64,000 bases of DNA from Sphingomonas endophytica (GCF_014199415.1 NZ_JACIJN010000003.1:292205-356204), one strand, 5' to 3'; shown: positions 8,972 to 22,272, counted from the stretch's first letter. Made by a program: numbers and translations. The notes: generated by a model not told the origin, from the sequence alone.

Positions 8972-9067
8972 GTTATGCACTCGCTTTCGCTTTTTACGCG
9001 CTGAAATAAGGAAGGGGGCCGGTTAGCCCCCTTCGCTCGTCTTGTCATCACCGAAGTGACGAAGGGC

Positions 9068-9247
9068 TCAGCCCTCCACCACCTCGACCATGTGCTGCAC
9101 CTTGCGGATCATGCCGCGGACCGACTCGGTATCCTCGAGTTCGGACACCTTGTGCATCTTGTTGAGGCCCAGGCCGACCAGAGTCGCGCGCTGGTCCTTG
9201 GTGCGCCGGATCGGCGATCCGGTCTGCTTCACCTTGATGGTCGCCAT
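9068..9247 (-). CDS. rpmD: 50S ribosomal protein L30
   Basis: Short large-subunit protein of 59 residues, translated by hand: it begins [20 protein letters not shown] and contains GLGLNKMHK, the L30 signature. ATG at 9247, stop at 9068-9070. It sits in its normal place, 6 bases downstream of rpsE and before rplO. Confidence 0.96.
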   Translation of the reverse strand: MATIKVKQTGSPIRRTKDQRATLVGLGLNKMHKVSELEDTESVRGMIRKVQHMVEVVEG

Positions 9248-9253
9248 GTCGCC

Positions 9254-10027
9254 TTACTCCACCACGGCCGCGGCATCCGCCTCGGCGGTCTGCGCATCGG
9301 CACCGTGCGCGCGGCCCAGCAGGTCGGCAATCTTCTTGCCGCGACGCTGTGCCACCGACTTCGGCGAGGTCTGGTTGCCCAGCGCCTCGAACGTCGCACG
9401 GATCATGTTGTACGGGTTCGACGTACCGACCGACTTGGTCACCACGTCGTGCACGCCCAGGCTCTCGAAGACGGCGCGCATCGGGCCGCCCGCGATGATC
9501 CCGGTGCCCTGCGGCGCCGAGCGGACGGTGACGCGGCCGGCACCGAAGTGGCCGTTGCCGTCATGGTGCAGCGTGCGGCCTTCCTTCAGCGGCACGCGCA
9601 TCATCTTCTTCTTGGCAGCGGCGGTCGCCTTCGAGATCGCCTCCGGCACCTCGCGCGCCTTGCCGTGACCGAAGCCGACGCGGCCCTTGCCGTCGCCCAC
9701 GACGACCAGCGCCGCGAAGCCGAAGCGCTTGCCGCCCTTCACCGTCTTCGAGACGCGGTTGATGTGGACCAGCTTCTCGATCAGCTCTTCGCCGCCATCG
9801 TCCTGGCCACCGCGACGGTCGTCACGACGCCCGCCGCGACCGTCACGGCCACCGCCACGATTGCCACCGGGGCCACCGCGACCGCCACCCGGGCCGCCAC
9901 GGCCACGGCCGCCGCGCGCACCGCGCTCGCCGCCGCCCTGGTAACCGCCCGCATTGCCGTCCTGCGGCGCCGCCGCGGGGGCTTCGTTCTCCGCAGCCTG
10001 CGGCTGCTGGTTGTTCTCGTCAGCCAT
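9254..10027 (-). CDS. rpsE: 30S ribosomal protein S5 with RGG-rich N-terminal extension
   Basis: Small-subunit protein involved in decoding fidelity. The conserved core starts near residue 80 ([20 protein letters not shown]) and runs to the end, with the spectinomycin-loop residues unchanged from sensitive bacteria. Before it lies a low-complexity extension of about 80 residues: an Ala/Gln/Glu-rich start, then Gly-Arg repeats ([15 protein letters not shown] and [16 protein letters not shown]) between residues 30 and 77. The total is 257 residues against about 167 in E. coli. The ATG at 10027 keeps the extension in frame and directly follows rplR with 3 bases between, so the extension is not a start-site error. 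Confidence 0.95.
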   Translation of the reverse strand: MADENNQQPQAAENEAPAAAPQDGNAGGYQGGGERGARGGRGRGGPGGGRGGPGGNRGGGRDGRGGRRDDRRGGQDDGGEELIEKLVHINRVSKTVKGGKRFGFAALVVVGDGKGRVGFGHGKAREVPEAISKATAAAKKKMMRVPLKEGRTLHHDGNGHFGAGRVTVRSAPQGTGIIAGGPMRAVFESLGVHDVVTKSVGTSNPYNMIRATFEALGNQTSPKSVAQRRGKKIADLLGRAHGADAQTAEADAAAVVE

Positions 10028-10030
10028 GTC

Positions 10031-10381
10031 TTAGAACTCCAGTCCGGCTTCGCGCGCTGCCTCGGCCAGCGCCTTCACGCGGCCGTGAAACAGGAAGCCG
10101 CCACGATCGAAGACGACCTGCGTGACGCCGGCAGCCTTGGCCGCCTCGGCGACGCGCTTGCCGACGGCGGACGCCGCCTCGGCAGTGGCGGTCTTGCCAT
10201 CGTGGTTGGACAAGGTCGACGCCGAGGCCACGGTGCGGCCCTGCGCGTCGTCGATGACCTGCGCATAGATGTGCTTGCCCGAACGATGCACCGACAGGCG
10301 CGGACGGGTGCCCGCACGCGCACGCAGCGCGGTACGGTTGCGGCGACGCCGCTTCTCGAAAAGCGAAAGACCCTTGGTCAC
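10031..10381 (-). CDS. rplR: 50S ribosomal protein L18
   Basis: Binds 5S rRNA in the central protuberance. The 116 residues begin [20 protein letters not shown], contain [18 protein letters not shown] and end in [17 protein letters not shown]. Its ATG overlaps the stop of rplF by four bases (10378-10381), typical coupling in the spc operon. Confidence 0.97.
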   Translation of the reverse strand: MTKGLSLFEKRRRRNRTALRARAGTRPRLSVHRSGKHIYAQVIDDAQGRTVASASTLSNHDGKTATAEAASAVGKRVAEAAKAAGVTQVVFDRGGFLFHGRVKALAEAAREAGLEF

Positions 10382-10911
10382 TTCTTCTTCCCTTCCTTAC
10401 GGAAGATATACTCGCCGTCGTACTTGATGCCCTTGCCCTTGTACGGCTCCGGCTTGCGCCAGCGGCGGACTTCGGCGGCGAGCTGACCCACGCGCTGCTT
10501 GTCGGCACCGCTGATCTCGACGGTGGTGGCGTCCGGCGTCTTCACCTCGATGCCTTCCGGCACGTCGATGTTGACGTCGTGGCTGTAGCCGAGCTGCAGC
10601 TTCAGGGTCTTGCCCTGCGCCGCGGCACGATAGCCGACGCCGGTTATAAGCAGCTTCTTGCTGAAGCCCTCGGTCACGCCGGTGACCAGGTTCTGCACCA
10701 TCGTACGCTGCATGCCCCAGAAGGCACGGGCGCGCTTGGTGTCGTTGGCCGGCTGCACACCGATCGCGTCCGACTGGACGTCATAGGTGATCAGGTCCGA
10801 CAGCGGCATCGACAGGGTGCCCTTGGGCCCCTTGACCGACAGCTCGTTGCCGTTGCGGGTTGCGGTAACGCCCGAAGGAATCGGGACCGCCTTCTTGCCG
10901 ATGCGGCTCAT
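10378..10911 (-). CDS. rplF: 50S ribosomal protein L6
   Basis: Large-subunit protein near the sarcin-ricin loop, 177 residues. It starts [15 protein letters not shown] and carries the C-terminal rRNA-binding segment [19 protein letters not shown]. The first base of its ATG overlaps the last base of the rpsH stop at 10911. Confidence 0.97.
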   Translation of the reverse strand: MSRIGKKAVPIPSGVTATRNGNELSVKGPKGTLSMPLSDLITYDVQSDAIGVQPANDTKRARAFWGMQRTMVQNLVTGVTEGFSKKLLITGVGYRAAAQGKTLKLQLGYSHDVNIDVPEGIEVKTPDATTVEISGADKQRVGQLAAEVRRWRKPEPYKGKGIKYDGEYIFRKEGKKK

Positions 10912-11306
10912 CAGAACACCTCCGCCAGCACTTCGCCGCCGACGTTCTGCTCGCGCGCTTCCGCATCGGAAAGCACGCCGCGCGGCGTCGAGACGATGGT
11001 GATGCCCAGGCCGTTCATCACGCGCGGCAGGTCCTGCGACCCGCTGTAGATGCGGCGGCCGGGCTTGGAGACGCGCGCGACATGCTTGATCGCGGGCTGG
11101 CCCTCGAAATACTTCAGCTCGATGCGCACGCCGGCGGCGGGGCCCATCTGCTCCTCGGAATAGCCACGGATGTAGCCTTCGCGCTGGAGCACGTCGAGCA
11201 CGCGGACGCGCAGCTTCGACGACGGCGAAAGGACGCTGTCCTTGCGCGCGCGCTGGCCGTTGCGGATACGGGTGAGCAGGTCACCCAGGGGATCGGTCAC
11301 TGCCAT
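10911..11306 (-). CDS. rpsH: 30S ribosomal protein S8
   Basis: Primary 16S rRNA binder; in E. coli it represses the spc operon post-transcriptionally. The 131 residues start [18 protein letters not shown] and contain the C-terminal RNA-binding segment [12 protein letters not shown]. It is 9 bases after rpsN. Whether spc autoregulation is conserved cannot be told from this sequence. Confidence 0.97.
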   Translation of the reverse strand: MAVTDPLGDLLTRIRNGQRARKDSVLSPSSKLRVRVLDVLQREGYIRGYSEEQMGPAAGVRIELKYFEGQPAIKHVARVSKPGRRIYSGSQDLPRVMNGLGITIVSTPRGVLSDAEAREQNVGGEVLAEVF

Positions 11307-11315
11307 CTTACGTCC

Positions 11316-11621
11316 TTACCAGCTCGACTTGGTGAGACCCGGGATCAGGCCCTTGTTGGCCAGATCGCGCAGCATCACACGGGCAAGCCCGAACTTGCGG
11401 TAGTAGGCACGCGGACGACCGGTCAGCGCGCAGCGGTTGCGAATACGCGTGGGGTTCGCGTTGCGCGGCAGCTCGGCCATCTTCAGCCGCGCGATGAGAC
11501 GCTCGGTCTCATCCAGCGACTGGTCGTTGGCCTGCGCCTTCAGCTTCGCCAGCTTGGGCGCATACTGCGCCACCAGCTTCTTGCGACGCTCGTTCTTGTT
11601 CACGGAACTCAGTTTCGCCAT
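11316..11621 (-). CDS. rpsN: 30S ribosomal protein S14 (zinc-independent form)
   Basis: Head protein of the 30S subunit, 101 residues starting [16 protein letters not shown] and ending [17 protein letters not shown]. It lacks the CxxC zinc motifs of the short S14 type, so it is the long form typical of proteobacteria. It follows rplE by 35 bases. Confidence 0.97.
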   Translation of the reverse strand: MAKLSSVNKNERRKKLVAQYAPKLAKLKAQANDQSLDETERLIARLKMAELPRNANPTRIRNRCALTGRPRAYYRKFGLARVMLRDLANKGLIPGLTKSSW

Positions 11622-11656
11622 GGACTTAAGCTCTCTCTATCAGACCAGAAGCGCGG

Positions 11657-12241
11657 TCATGCCGCCTTCTTCTCGGTCGTTTCTTCCTCGATCGGGAACG
11701 GGAAGCCGAACAGACGCAGCAGCTCGCGCGCCTCGTCGTCGGTCTTCGCGCTCGTCGTCACGATCACGTCCATGCCGCGCACCTTGTCGACGCGGTCATA
11801 GCTGATCTCCGGGAACACGATCTGCTCCTTGATGCCGCAGGCATAGTTGCCACGACCGTCGAAGCTCTTCGGGTTCAGCCCGCGGAAGTCGCGGACGCGC
11901 GGGAGCGCGATGGTGATGAAGCGGTCGAGGAACTCGTACATGCGCTCGCGACGCAGCGTCACCTTGACGCCGATCGGCATGCCCTCACGCAGCTTGAACT
12001 GCGCGATCGACTTCTTCGCCTTGGTGATCACCGGCTTCTGGCCCGCGATCAGCTCCATTTCCGACGCGGCCTGATCGACGCGCTTCTTGTCCTGCGTCGC
12101 TTCGCCCACGCCCATGTTGAGCACGATCTTCTCGATGCGCGGGATCTCCAGCGCATTCTTGTAACCGAACTTCTCGGTCATCGCCGCGACGATGCGATCG
12201 TCATAGATCGCCTTCATGCGGGGCTTGTAGGCATCAGCCAT
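11657..12241 (-). CDS. rplE: 50S ribosomal protein L5
   Basis: 5S rRNA-binding protein, 194 residues, about 15 longer than in E. coli because of short tails. Motifs are [33 protein letters not shown] and [18 protein letters not shown]. Its start overlaps the 3' end of rplX by 8 bases. Confidence 0.97.
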   Translation of the reverse strand: MADAYKPRMKAIYDDRIVAAMTEKFGYKNALEIPRIEKIVLNMGVGEATQDKKRVDQAASEMELIAGQKPVITKAKKSIAQFKLREGMPIGVKVTLRRERMYEFLDRFITIALPRVRDFRGLNPKSFDGRGNYACGIKEQIVFPEISYDRVDKVRGMDVIVTTSAKTDDEARELLRLFGFPFPIEEETTEKKAA

Positions 12242-12551
12242 CGATCTTCTCCCCGGTCTTGACGGCGACGCGGACCTTCTTGCCGTCCTGCGTCTCGAAG
12301 CGGACGCGGGTCGGCTTGCCGTCGGCGGTGACGTGCGCCACCTTCGAGATGTGCAGCGGCGCCTCGATCTTCTCGAGACCGCCCTGCGGGTTCGCCTGGC
12401 TCGGCTTGCGGTGACGGGTCGCGACGTTGACGCCGCCCACGATCACCTTGCCGTCACGCGGCATCGACGCGGTCACGGTGCCGGTCTTGCCCTTGTCCTT
12501 GCCGGACAGGACGATGACCTGGTCGCCCTTCTTGATCTTCGCGGCAGCCAT
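12234..12551 (-). CDS. rplX: 50S ribosomal protein L24
   Basis: Assembly initiator of the large subunit with a KOW motif near the N-terminus ([20 protein letters not shown]). 105 residues. The ATG at 12551 overlaps the last base of the rplN stop, and its own end overlaps rplE, so rplN-rplX-rplE are tightly coupled. Confidence 0.97.
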   Translation of the reverse strand: MAAAKIKKGDQVIVLSGKDKGKTGTVTASMPRDGKVIVGGVNVATRHRKPSQANPQGGLEKIEAPLHISKVAHVTADGKPTRVRFETQDGKKVRVAVKTGEKIDG

Positions 12552-12919
12552 TACAGCACCTCCGGCGCGAGCGAGATGATCTTCATGTGCTTCTTGCCGC
12601 GCAGTTCACGCACCACCGGGCCGAAGATACGGGTGCCGATCGGCTCCTCGTTCTTGTTGACCAGCACCGCGGCGTTGCCGTCGAAACGGATCACCGAACC
12701 GTCGGCGCGACGGATGTCCTTGGCGGTACGCACGATCACCGCGCGGTGAACGTCGCCCTTCTTCACGCGGCCACGCGGCTGCGCTTCTTTCACGCTGACG
12801 ACGATGATGTCGCCGACGCTGGCCGTGCGGCGCTTGGACCCGCCAAGCACCTTGATGCACTGCACCCGCTTCGCGCCGCTGTTGTCAGCGACGTCGAGAT
12901 TGGACTGCATCTGGATCAT
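12551..12919 (-). CDS. rplN: 50S ribosomal protein L14
   Basis: Intersubunit-bridge protein, 122 residues from the ATG at 12919 ([17 protein letters not shown]); a frame upstream to 12961 is open but not family-like. GGAAG-type purines precede the ATG. It is the first gene of the spc unit: a strong intrinsic terminator lies about 50 bases upstream, after rpsQ. No convincing promoter is visible in those 50 bases, so either terminator read-through or an unusual promoter must supply expression. Confidence 0.97.
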   Translation of the reverse strand: MIQMQSNLDVADNSGAKRVQCIKVLGGSKRRTASVGDIIVVSVKEAQPRGRVKKGDVHRAVIVRTAKDIRRADGSVIRFDGNAAVLVNKNEEPIGTRIFGPVVRELRGKKHMKIISLAPEVL

Positions 12920-12969
12920 CGATCCGCTTCCTTCTCGCTCATGGGGTGGATACCGACCCAACCCCGCCT

Positions 12970-13012
12970 AAAAAAACGACCCCCGGCGGCGGGCTTGGCC
13001 CGCGCCAGGGGG
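12970..13012 (-). terminator. Intrinsic terminator between rpsQ and rplN
   Basis: Minus-strand hairpin of about 14-15 pairs (ccccctggcgcgggc / gcccgccgccggggg, loop caa) followed by gtcg and seven Ts. It is 132 bases after the rpsQ stop and 50 bases before rplN, the boundary between the S10 and spc operons in E. coli. The remainder of the 225-base spacer (13013-13144) holds small stems but no gene. Confidence 0.85.
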
Positions 13013-13144
13013 AGCAGCCCGGTAGCCGCTCCATGGGTGAAAGGCAAGCCCTCCAGCCTACGTCGCCCCTCGCCCGCTCATGTGGTCTCCGCCCTTGCGA
13101 ACGGACCCTGCACGAAACGGTGCGAGGCACTCGGTCATCGACGC

Positions 13145-13417
13145 TCAGGCGTCGACGTCGACCCGCTCCGGTGCCACGTGCGTGTTCACGCGGTCCAGGA
13201 CCTTCCAGGTCTTCAGCTTCGACATCGGCGCGATCTCCTCGATGCGCACCGTTTCGCCAGCCTTGTACTCGTTCGCCTCGTCATGGGCGTGGTACTTCTT
13301 CGAACGGCGGATGATCTTGCCGTAGAGCGGGTGCTTGACCTTGCGCTCCACGTTCACGACCACCGTCTTCTCGCCCTTGTCGGAGACGATCACTCCGGTC
13401 AGCACGCGCTTCGGCAT
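13145..13417 (-). CDS. rpsQ: 30S ribosomal protein S17
   Basis: Early-assembly 16S rRNA binder with an OB fold, 90 residues: [20 protein letters not shown] and [18 protein letters not shown] are diagnostic. Last gene of the S10 unit here, followed by a terminator; it is 11 bases after rpmC. Confidence 0.97.
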   Translation of the reverse strand: MPKRVLTGVIVSDKGEKTVVVNVERKVKHPLYGKIIRRSKKYHAHDEANEYKAGETVRIEEIAPMSKLKTWKVLDRVNTHVAPERVDVDA

Positions 13418-13428
13418 GTGTCGTCCTC

Positions 13429-13635
13429 TTACTTGGCGTCAGCCGCAGCGTTGCGCTGCGTCTGAAGGGTCTTGATGCGGGCGATGTCCTTGCGGACCTC
13501 GCGCACGCGGCTCGGCTTCTCGAGCTGGCTGGTCGCCGCCTGGAACCGCAGGTTGAACTGCTCGCGCTTCAGGTTGCCCAGGCTCTCGGAGAGCTGGTCG
13601 TCGCTCTGGCCGTTATAGTCGGTCTTGTTCGCCAT
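13429..13635 (-). CDS. rpmC: 50S ribosomal protein L29
   Basis: Protein near the polypeptide exit where SRP and trigger factor dock. 68 residues with the two-helix hairpin signature [19 protein letters not shown] and [10 protein letters not shown]. One base separates it from rplP. Confidence 0.96.
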   Translation of the reverse strand: MANKTDYNGQSDDQLSESLGNLKREQFNLRFQAATSQLEKPSRVREVRKDIARIKTLQTQRNAAADAK

Positions 13636-13636
13636 C

Positions 13637-14071
13637 TTACTCGCCTCCCAGGTGCGAGGTGTCGCCGAGGCGCGCCACGACCTTGGTCTTGATCGGCAGC
13701 TTCATCGCGGCGCGCTCGAACGCCTCCGCGGCCAGCGGCCCTTCGACACCGTCGAGCTCGAACAGGATCCGGCCCGGCTTGACGCGCGCGGCCCAGAATT
13801 CCGGCGAACCCTTACCCGAGCCCATGCGGACTTCGGCAGGCTTGCTCGACACCGGCACGTCCGGGAACACGCGGATCCACAGACGCCCCTGGCGCTTGAT
13901 GTGACGCGTGATCGCGCGGCGGGCCGCCTCGATCTGACGCGCGGTGATACGGTCCGGCTCCATCGCCTTGAGGCCATAGGAGCCGAAGTTCAGCGACGTA
14001 CCGCCCTTGGCGTCGCCGTGGATACGGCCCTTGAACGCCTTGCGGAACTTGGTGCGCTTCGGTTGCAGCAT
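13637..14071 (-). CDS. rplP: 50S ribosomal protein L16
   Basis: Contacts the A-site finger and A-site tRNA elbow. 144 residues starting [19 protein letters not shown], with the conserved [20 protein letters not shown] and [11 protein letters not shown]. It is placed between rpsC and rpmC as usual. Confidence 0.97.
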   Translation of the reverse strand: MLQPKRTKFRKAFKGRIHGDAKGGTSLNFGSYGLKAMEPDRITARQIEAARRAITRHIKRQGRLWIRVFPDVPVSSKPAEVRMGSGKGSPEFWAARVKPGRILFELDGVEGPLAAEAFERAAMKLPIKTKVVARLGDTSHLGGE

Positions 14072-14083
14072 GTCCGTTAATCC

Positions 14084-14791
14084 TTAGCGGCGGTCGTCGC
14101 GCGCCGGGCGCACGCCGGAGGTCTGGGCCTCCATCATGAGACGATCGGTGGCGAACGGGTCGTGACCGAGGATCTCACCCTTGAACACCCACACCTTCAC
14201 GCCGCAGACGCCGTACGCGGTGTGCGCTTCGGCATGAGCGTAGTCGATGTTGGCGCGCAGCGTGTGGAGCGGCACGCGGCCCTCGCGATAGCTCTCCGAA
14301 CGCGCGATTTCCGCGCCGCCCAGACGGCCACCACAATAGACCTTGATGCCGTCGGCGCCGAGCCGCATCGCGGACTGCACCGCGCGCTTCATGGCGCGGC
14401 GGAAAGCGATACGACGCTCGAGCTGGTCGGCGATGCCCTGCGCAATCAGCTTGGCATCGACTTCCGGCTTGCGGATCTCGACGATGTTCAGCGACACGTC
14501 CGAGCTGGTCATCGCGCCGAGCGTCTTGCGCAGCTTCTCGATGTCCGAGCCCTTCTTGCCGATGATGACACCGGGGCGGGCCGCGAAGATCGAGATCCGG
14601 CACAGCTTGGCCGGACGGTCGATTACCACCTTGGAGATCGCCGCCTGCGGCAGCGTCTTCAGGATGTACTGGCGGATCTTCAGATCCTCCAGCAGCAGCT
14701 TCTTGTAATCCGCACCCTCGGCGAACCAGCGGCTGTCCCAGGTGCGGTTGATCTGCAGGCGCAGACCGATCGGGTTGCTCTTGTGACCCAT
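14084..14791 (-). CDS. rpsC: 30S ribosomal protein S3
   Basis: mRNA-entry helicase-site protein of the 30S head, 235 residues: [20 protein letters not shown], the KH-domain loop [14 protein letters not shown], and [15 protein letters not shown] near the C-terminus. Its ATG overlaps the rplV stop by one base. Confidence 0.97.
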   Translation of the reverse strand: MGHKSNPIGLRLQINRTWDSRWFAEGADYKKLLLEDLKIRQYILKTLPQAAISKVVIDRPAKLCRISIFAARPGVIIGKKGSDIEKLRKTLGAMTSSDVSLNIVEIRKPEVDAKLIAQGIADQLERRIAFRRAMKRAVQSAMRLGADGIKVYCGGRLGGAEIARSESYREGRVPLHTLRANIDYAHAEAHTAYGVCGVKVWVFKGEILGHDPFATDRLMMEAQTSGVRPARDDRR

Positions 14792-15168
14792 TAGGCTTCT
14801 TCCTGCTCGCGCACGACGATCCGCAGCCGCGAGAACGGCTTCAGGATGCGGGTGGACTTGCCGCGGCCGCGCGTGGCGAACCGCTTCATGGTGATCGACT
14901 TGCCGACCGACGCCTCGGCGACGACCAGTGCGTCGACGTCGAGATTGTGGTTGTTCTCGGCGTTGGCGATGGCCGAGGCCAGCACCTTGCGCGCATCAAC
15001 CGCCATCGACTTCTTCGAGAAGGCGAGGATGTTCATCGCGTCGGCGGCCGAGCGCCCACGGATCAGCGCGGCGACCAGGCCCAGCTTCTGCGCCGAACCA
15101 CGGATCTGCGTGCCGACCGAGAGGGCTTCCTTCTCGCCGACCTTGCGGGGGGACTGAGGCTTGCTCAT
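14791..15168 (-). CDS. rplV: 50S ribosomal protein L22
   Basis: Lines the peptide exit tunnel. 125 residues with an N-terminal extension of about 12 residues relative to E. coli, then [20 protein letters not shown] and the C-terminal beta-hairpin [17 protein letters not shown]. It overlaps rpsS by one base. Confidence 0.97.
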   Translation of the reverse strand: MSKPQSPRKVGEKEALSVGTQIRGSAQKLGLVAALIRGRSAADAMNILAFSKKSMAVDARKVLASAIANAENNHNLDVDALVVAEASVGKSITMKRFATRGRGKSTRILKPFSRLRIVVREQEEA

Positions 15169-15443
15169 CAGCGCTTGCCCTTCTTGTCAGCCGCGTGACC
15201 CGGGAAATAGCGGGTCGGCGCGAATTCACCGAGCTTCATGCCGACCATGTCCTCGTTCACCGTCACCGGCACGAACTTGCGGCCGTTATAGACGGTGAAG
15301 GTCAGGCCGATGAACTGCGGCAGGATGGTGGAGCGACGCGACCAGGTCTTGATCGGCGCGCGGCCGCCCGAATCCTGTGCGACTTCGGCCTTCTTGAGCA
15401 GGCTCAGTTCGACGAACGGGCCCTTCCAGACGGAGCGCGCCAT
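15168..15443 (-). CDS. rpsS: 30S ribosomal protein S19
   Basis: 30S head protein, 91 residues: [42 protein letters not shown] and the [16 protein letters not shown] tail are diagnostic. It overlaps rplB and rplV by single bases at its two ends. Confidence 0.97.
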   Translation of the reverse strand: MARSVWKGPFVELSLLKKAEVAQDSGGRAPIKTWSRRSTILPQFIGLTFTVYNGRKFVPVTVNEDMVGMKLGEFAPTRYFPGHAADKKGKR

Positions 15444-16276
15444 TACTTCTTCCTCGCGTGACGGCTACGGATGATCATCTTGTCCGTAGACTTGTTGTGG
15501 CGCGTGCGCGCACCCTTGGTCGGCTTGCCCCACGGCGTCACCGGATGGCGACCGCCCGAGGTCCGGCCTTCACCACCGCCGTGCGGGTGGTCGACCGGGT
15601 TCTTCGCCACGCCGCGCGTCAGCGGGCGCGAGCCCATCCAGCGCGAACGACCGGCCTTGCCGAGGTTCTGGTTCTGGTTGTCCGGGTTGGACACCGCACC
15701 GACCGTCGCCATGCAGTCGCCATGGATGTAGCGCTGCTCGCCCGAGTTCAGGCGGACGATGACCATGCCGCGGTCACGACCGACGACCTGGACGTAGGTG
15801 CCCGCCGAACGCGCGATCTGACCGCCCTTGCCGGGCTTCATCTCGACGTTGTGGACGATGGTGCCGACCGGCATCTGGCCCAGCTCCATCGCGTTGCCAG
15901 GCTTCACGTCGGTCTTCTTGCCAGCGACGACCTTGTCGCCGACGGCCAGACGCTGCGGCGCGATGATATACGCCTGCTCGCCGTCCGGATAGGAGACCAG
16001 CGCGATGAACGCGGTGCGGTTGGGGTCATATTCCAGCCGCTCGACGGTGCCGTCGACGTCCCACTTCCGACGCTTGAAGTCGATGAAGCGGTAACGCTGC
16101 TTGTGGCCGCCCGCGATGCCGCGCGAGGTCACGTGGCCCTTGTTGTTGCGGCCGCCGGTCTTGCGCTTGCCCTCGGTCAGCGCCTTGACGGGCTTGCCCT
16201 TCCACAGCGACGACTTGTCGACGAGGATCAGGCCGCGCTGCGCCGGCGAGGTCGGGTTATAATGCTTGAGTGCCAT
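15443..16276 (-). CDS. rplB: 50S ribosomal protein L2
   Basis: Needed for subunit association and peptidyl-transferase assembly. 277 residues. It contains the highly conserved [16 protein letters not shown] segment whose histidine is close to the peptidyl-transferase centre, and the N-terminal [14 protein letters not shown]. One base separates it from rplW. Confidence 0.98.
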   Translation of the reverse strand: MALKHYNPTSPAQRGLILVDKSSLWKGKPVKALTEGKRKTGGRNNKGHVTSRGIAGGHKQRYRFIDFKRRKWDVDGTVERLEYDPNRTAFIALVSYPDGEQAYIIAPQRLAVGDKVVAGKKTDVKPGNAMELGQMPVGTIVHNVEMKPGKGGQIARSAGTYVQVVGRDRGMVIVRLNSGEQRYIHGDCMATVGAVSNPDNQNQNLGKAGRSRWMGSRPLTRGVAKNPVDHPHGGGEGRTSGGRHPVTPWGKPTKGARTRHNKSTDKMIIRSRHARKK

Positions 16277-16277
16277 C

Positions 16278-16592
16278 TTACTTGGCCCCCTCGGTGACGT
16301 CGATCGACTGCCCCTCGCGGAGCGTGACGATCGCCTTCTTCATGTCGGACCGCTGGTAGGGCGCACCCTTCCAACGCTTGGTCTTGCCCTTCTGGACAAT
16401 CGTGTTGACGCTGACGACGCTGACGTCGAACAGCGCTTCCACGGCCGCCTTGATCTCGGGCTTGGTCGCCTTGTTGGCGACCTTGAAGACCACCGCGTTC
16501 TGCTCGGAGAGCAGGGTCGCCTTCTCGGTGATGTGCGGCGCGACAATCACGTCATAATGACGGTTGTCGATCGCCTTTGCCGGCTTAGCCAT
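16278..16592 (-). CDS. rplW: 50S ribosomal protein L23
   Basis: Exit-site protein and main docking site of trigger factor and SRP. 104 residues, with [21 protein letters not shown] and the basic loop [20 protein letters not shown]. It overlaps the end of rplD by 8 bases. Confidence 0.97.
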   Translation of the reverse strand: MAKPAKAIDNRHYDVIVAPHITEKATLLSEQNAVVFKVANKATKPEIKAAVEALFDVSVVSVNTIVQKGKTKRWKGAPYQRSDMKKAIVTLREGQSIDVTEGAK

Positions 16593-17199
16593 TGAAGCGC
16601 GCCTCCAGCTTCTCGACCGCCGCGCGCGTCAGCACCAGCGTGTCAGCCTTGATGATGTCGTAGACGTTGGCGCCCACGGCCGGGAGCATGTTCACGCCCG
16701 GAAGGTTGCGGCCGGCGCGGAAGCCCTCGGCTGCCTCACCGTCGATCACCAGCGTGCGCTTGCCCGTGTTGAGCCCGGCGAAATGGCCCTTCAGCTCCTT
16801 GGTCTTGGCGACCTCGAAGCCTTCCAGGACGATCAGCGAACCCGCCTTGGCGTGGCTGCTGAGCGCCATCTTGAGGCCCAGCGCGCGGATCTTCTTGTTC
16901 AGGCCCGGATTGAAATCGCGGACGCGGGCGCCGTGCGCCTTACCACCGCCGATGAACACCGGGGCGCGACGATCGCCGTGACGGGCGACGCCGCCGCCCT
17001 TCTGACGACCGAGCTTCTTGCCCGACCGTGCGACATCCGAACGCTCGCGGGTGCCGCGCGCGGTGGCGCGACGCTTCTCGAGCTGCCAGGTCACGACGCG
17101 GTGCAGGATGTCGGCGCGCGGATCGAGGCCGAAGACCTCGTCGTTGAGCTCGACTTCGCCCGTATCGGTGCCGGCGAAGGAAGAAATCTTGACCTTCAC
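16585..17199 (-). CDS. rplD: 50S ribosomal protein L4
   Basis: Exit-tunnel protein; in E. coli it also regulates the S10 operon by attenuation. 204 residues. The central extended loop contains [21 protein letters not shown] and the C-terminal domain contains [19 protein letters not shown]. It is 3 bases after rplC. Whether it controls this operon is unknown; the structured rpsJ-rplC spacer is one candidate target. Confidence 0.97.
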   Translation of the reverse strand: MKVKISSFAGTDTGEVELNDEVFGLDPRADILHRVVTWQLEKRRATARGTRERSDVARSGKKLGRQKGGGVARHGDRRAPVFIGGGKAHGARVRDFNPGLNKKIRALGLKMALSSHAKAGSLIVLEGFEVAKTKELKGHFAGLNTGKRTLVIDGEAAEGFRAGRNLPGVNMLPAVGANVYDIIKADTLVLTRAAVEKLEARFNG

Positions 17200-17202
17200 T
17201 TC

Positions 17203-17934
17203 TTAGCCCTCCTGGCTCTCGGCAGCTGCCGGAGCAGGGTCTGCGGAAACATTGTTGTTGGCCGCCTTGATCGACGCCGGGAACGGCGCGCTCTCATGAC
17301 GGTCCTGCTTGATGGCGTCCTTGACGAACAGCCAGCCGCCCTTGGAGCCGGGGACCGAACCCTTCACGAAGATCAGCCCACGCTCGACGTCGGTGCCGAC
17401 GATCTCGAGGTTCTGCTGCGTGCGGTTCTTGTCGCCCATGTGGCCGGCCATCTTCTTGTTCTTGAAGACGCGGCCCGGATCCTGACGGTTACCCGTCGAA
17501 CCATGCGAACGGTGGCTGACCGACACGCCGTGCGTGGCGCGCAGACCGCCGAAGTTCCAGCGCTTCATGGCGCCGGCGAAGCCCTTGCCCTGCGTGCGAC
17601 CCTGGATGTCGACCAGCTGGCCGGCGACATAATGGTCGGCCGACAGTTCGGCGCCGACGTCGAGAAGGTTGTCCTCGGTCACGCGGAATTCGTGGACGAT
17701 CGCCTTCGGCTCCACTTCGGCCTTGCCGAAATGGCCGCGCTGCGGCTTGGCGACGTTCTTGGCCTTGGCGACACCTGCACCAAGCTGGACGGCGGTGTAG
17801 CCGTCCCGGTCATTTTCGCGACGGGCGATGACCTGAAGCGCCTCGATCTGCAGGACGGTGACCGGCACGTGGCGGCCGTCGTCCTGGAACAGGCGGGTCA
17901 TCCCCATTTTCTTCGCGATCACGCCAGTACGCAT
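17203..17934 (-). CDS. rplC: 50S ribosomal protein L3
   Basis: One of the first proteins to bind 23S rRNA. 243 residues, longer than in E. coli because of a C-terminal Pro/Ala-rich tail (about the last 25 residues). The W-finger region contains [20 protein letters not shown] and [21 protein letters not shown]. The ATG at 17934 follows a 296-base structured spacer after rpsJ. Confidence 0.97.
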   Translation of the reverse strand: MRTGVIAKKMGMTRLFQDDGRHVPVTVLQIEALQVIARRENDRDGYTAVQLGAGVAKAKNVAKPQRGHFGKAEVEPKAIVHEFRVTEDNLLDVGAELSADHYVAGQLVDIQGRTQGKGFAGAMKRWNFGGLRATHGVSVSHRSHGSTGNRQDPGRVFKNKKMAGHMGDKNRTQQNLEIVGTDVERGLIFVKGSVPGSKGGWLFVKDAIKQDRHESAPFPASIKAANNNVSADPAPAAAESQEG

Positions 17935-18230
17935 GATCCCTTGCTCCTTGACAGAGGCACCCTGAAGCCCATCCCCAGGGTGCTTGCGACCCGTGGCTTG
18001 CGCCGCGGATCAGTCCGGCCCGGAATAGCGAAGCGTGCCCCCGTCCCGGGCTGGGCGCTCTCCACGAAGGAAGAGCAGACGGGAGACGCTGGACCCGGCC
18101 ACCCGAAGGCGACCGGCGGTATCTCATGGTCGTCGAAGCGTCCGCTCAGGCGGTGCGCTCGTCCGTTTCGTGCGATACGCCACGAAACGACAAACCCGCG
18201 GGACTCACGTCAACCGCGGGAGCCGGCCGA
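17935..18230 (-). other. Long structured spacer between rpsJ and rplC
   Basis: 296 bases with no open frame of note. In transcript sense it contains at least three stems: cccgcgg / ccgcggg about 15 bases after rpsJ, a perfect 8-pair stem gtttcgtg-8-cacgaaac, and gcaccct / agggtgc close to rplC. These two genes are normally nearly contiguous. It may be a regulatory leader or attenuator region, or accumulated repeats. No T-run follows any stem. Confidence 0.5.
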
Positions 18231-18539
18231 TTACGCCAGCTTGATCTCGACGTCAACACCGGCCGCCAGATCGAGCTTCATCAGCGCGTCGACGGTCTGC
18301 GGGGTCGGCTGTACGATGTCGAGCATCCGCTTGTAGGTGCGGACCTCGAACTGCTCACGCGACTTCTTGTCGATGTGCGGCCCACGGTTGACCGTGAACT
18401 TCTCGATGCGGGTCGGGAGCGGAATGGGACCACGGATGAGCGCGCCGGTGCGGCGCGCGGTTTCGGCGATGTCGCCGGTCGCCTGATCGAGCACACGATG
18501 ATCGAACGCCTTCAGGCGGATGCGGATGTTGCTGTCCAT
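18231..18539 (-). CDS. rpsJ: 30S ribosomal protein S10
   Basis: 30S head protein, also NusE in antitermination complexes. 102 residues from the ATG at 18539 ([18 protein letters not shown]), with [19 protein letters not shown] and [12 protein letters not shown]. Open frame upstream of the ATG is not family-like. First gene of the S10 unit, behind the tuf terminators. Confidence 0.97.
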   Translation of the reverse strand: MDSNIRIRLKAFDHRVLDQATGDIAETARRTGALIRGPIPLPTRIEKFTVNRGPHIDKKSREQFEVRTYKRMLDIVQPTPQTVDALMKLDLAAGVDVEIKLA

Positions 18540-18647
18540 AGTCCCTACCAATGCGAAAGAGCGGGGTACCTGCCCTGCCCGCCTGCCGGATGACCCGGCG
18601 CGACGAATCGGGAGCACCTCTTGCTGTTCTCGAACGAAAACCGAAGC

Positions 18648-18715
18648 GGCGGCATTAGTGCCGCCCTCATTAAAAGGCAACTGCCCGACGCACCTTTCGG
18701 CGCGCCGGGCGGCAG
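18648..18715 (-). terminator. Tandem intrinsic terminators after tuf
   Basis: In minus-strand order: a long hairpin 18715-18681 (ctgccgcccggcgcgcc / ggtgcgtcgggcag, loop gaaa, one bulge) followed by ttgccttttaat, then a second hairpin 18665-18648 (7 pairs, loop 4) followed by gcttcggtttt. Together they separate the str unit from the S10 unit. Confidence 0.8.
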
Positions 18716-18751
18716 CTTTTGCGACAGGCCGCTGACGCGGCCGGTCGTTTC

Positions 18752-19948
<1,197 letters not shown>

Positions 19949-20055
19949 TGTTTCCCTACCTTCTTGGATTCGTCTTCGCGAACGGAGCCGCGCCAGAACG
20001 CGGCCCCATAGCGGCTGTTTAACCGTTGTGCAAACCCTGCCCCGCTCTTGCGAGC

Positions 20056-20150
20056 CGACGCAGGACTTAATCCTGCGTCGTCGGACGGGATCGGCGAGGC
20101 CGACCCGCCGGCCGGCCTGCGGCGTCTCGGGAGCAGGTTGCCCTGCTCCC
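20056..20150 (-). repeat. Three-hairpin 3'-UTR element, copy B (after fusA)
   Basis: In transcript order, starting 7 bases after the fusA stop: stem 1 (20142-20150 with 20129-20137, 9 pairs), the segment gagacgccgcag, the core GGCCGGC, stem 2 (20099-20107 with 20086-20095, one bulge), the core CCGACGACGC, and stem 3 (20071-20080 with 20056-20065, 10 perfect pairs). Stem sequences differ from copy A but pairing is kept. Confidence 0.75.
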
Positions 20151-20157
20151 ATGCGCC

Positions 20158-22251
<2,094 letters not shown>

Positions 22252-22272
22252 GACAGGCTTCCTTGAGCAAAT

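Noticed and set aside
12551..12961. Longer rplN starting at 12961
   Set aside because: L14 is conserved at about 122 residues starting MIQMQ; the extra 14 residues come from open leader sequence.
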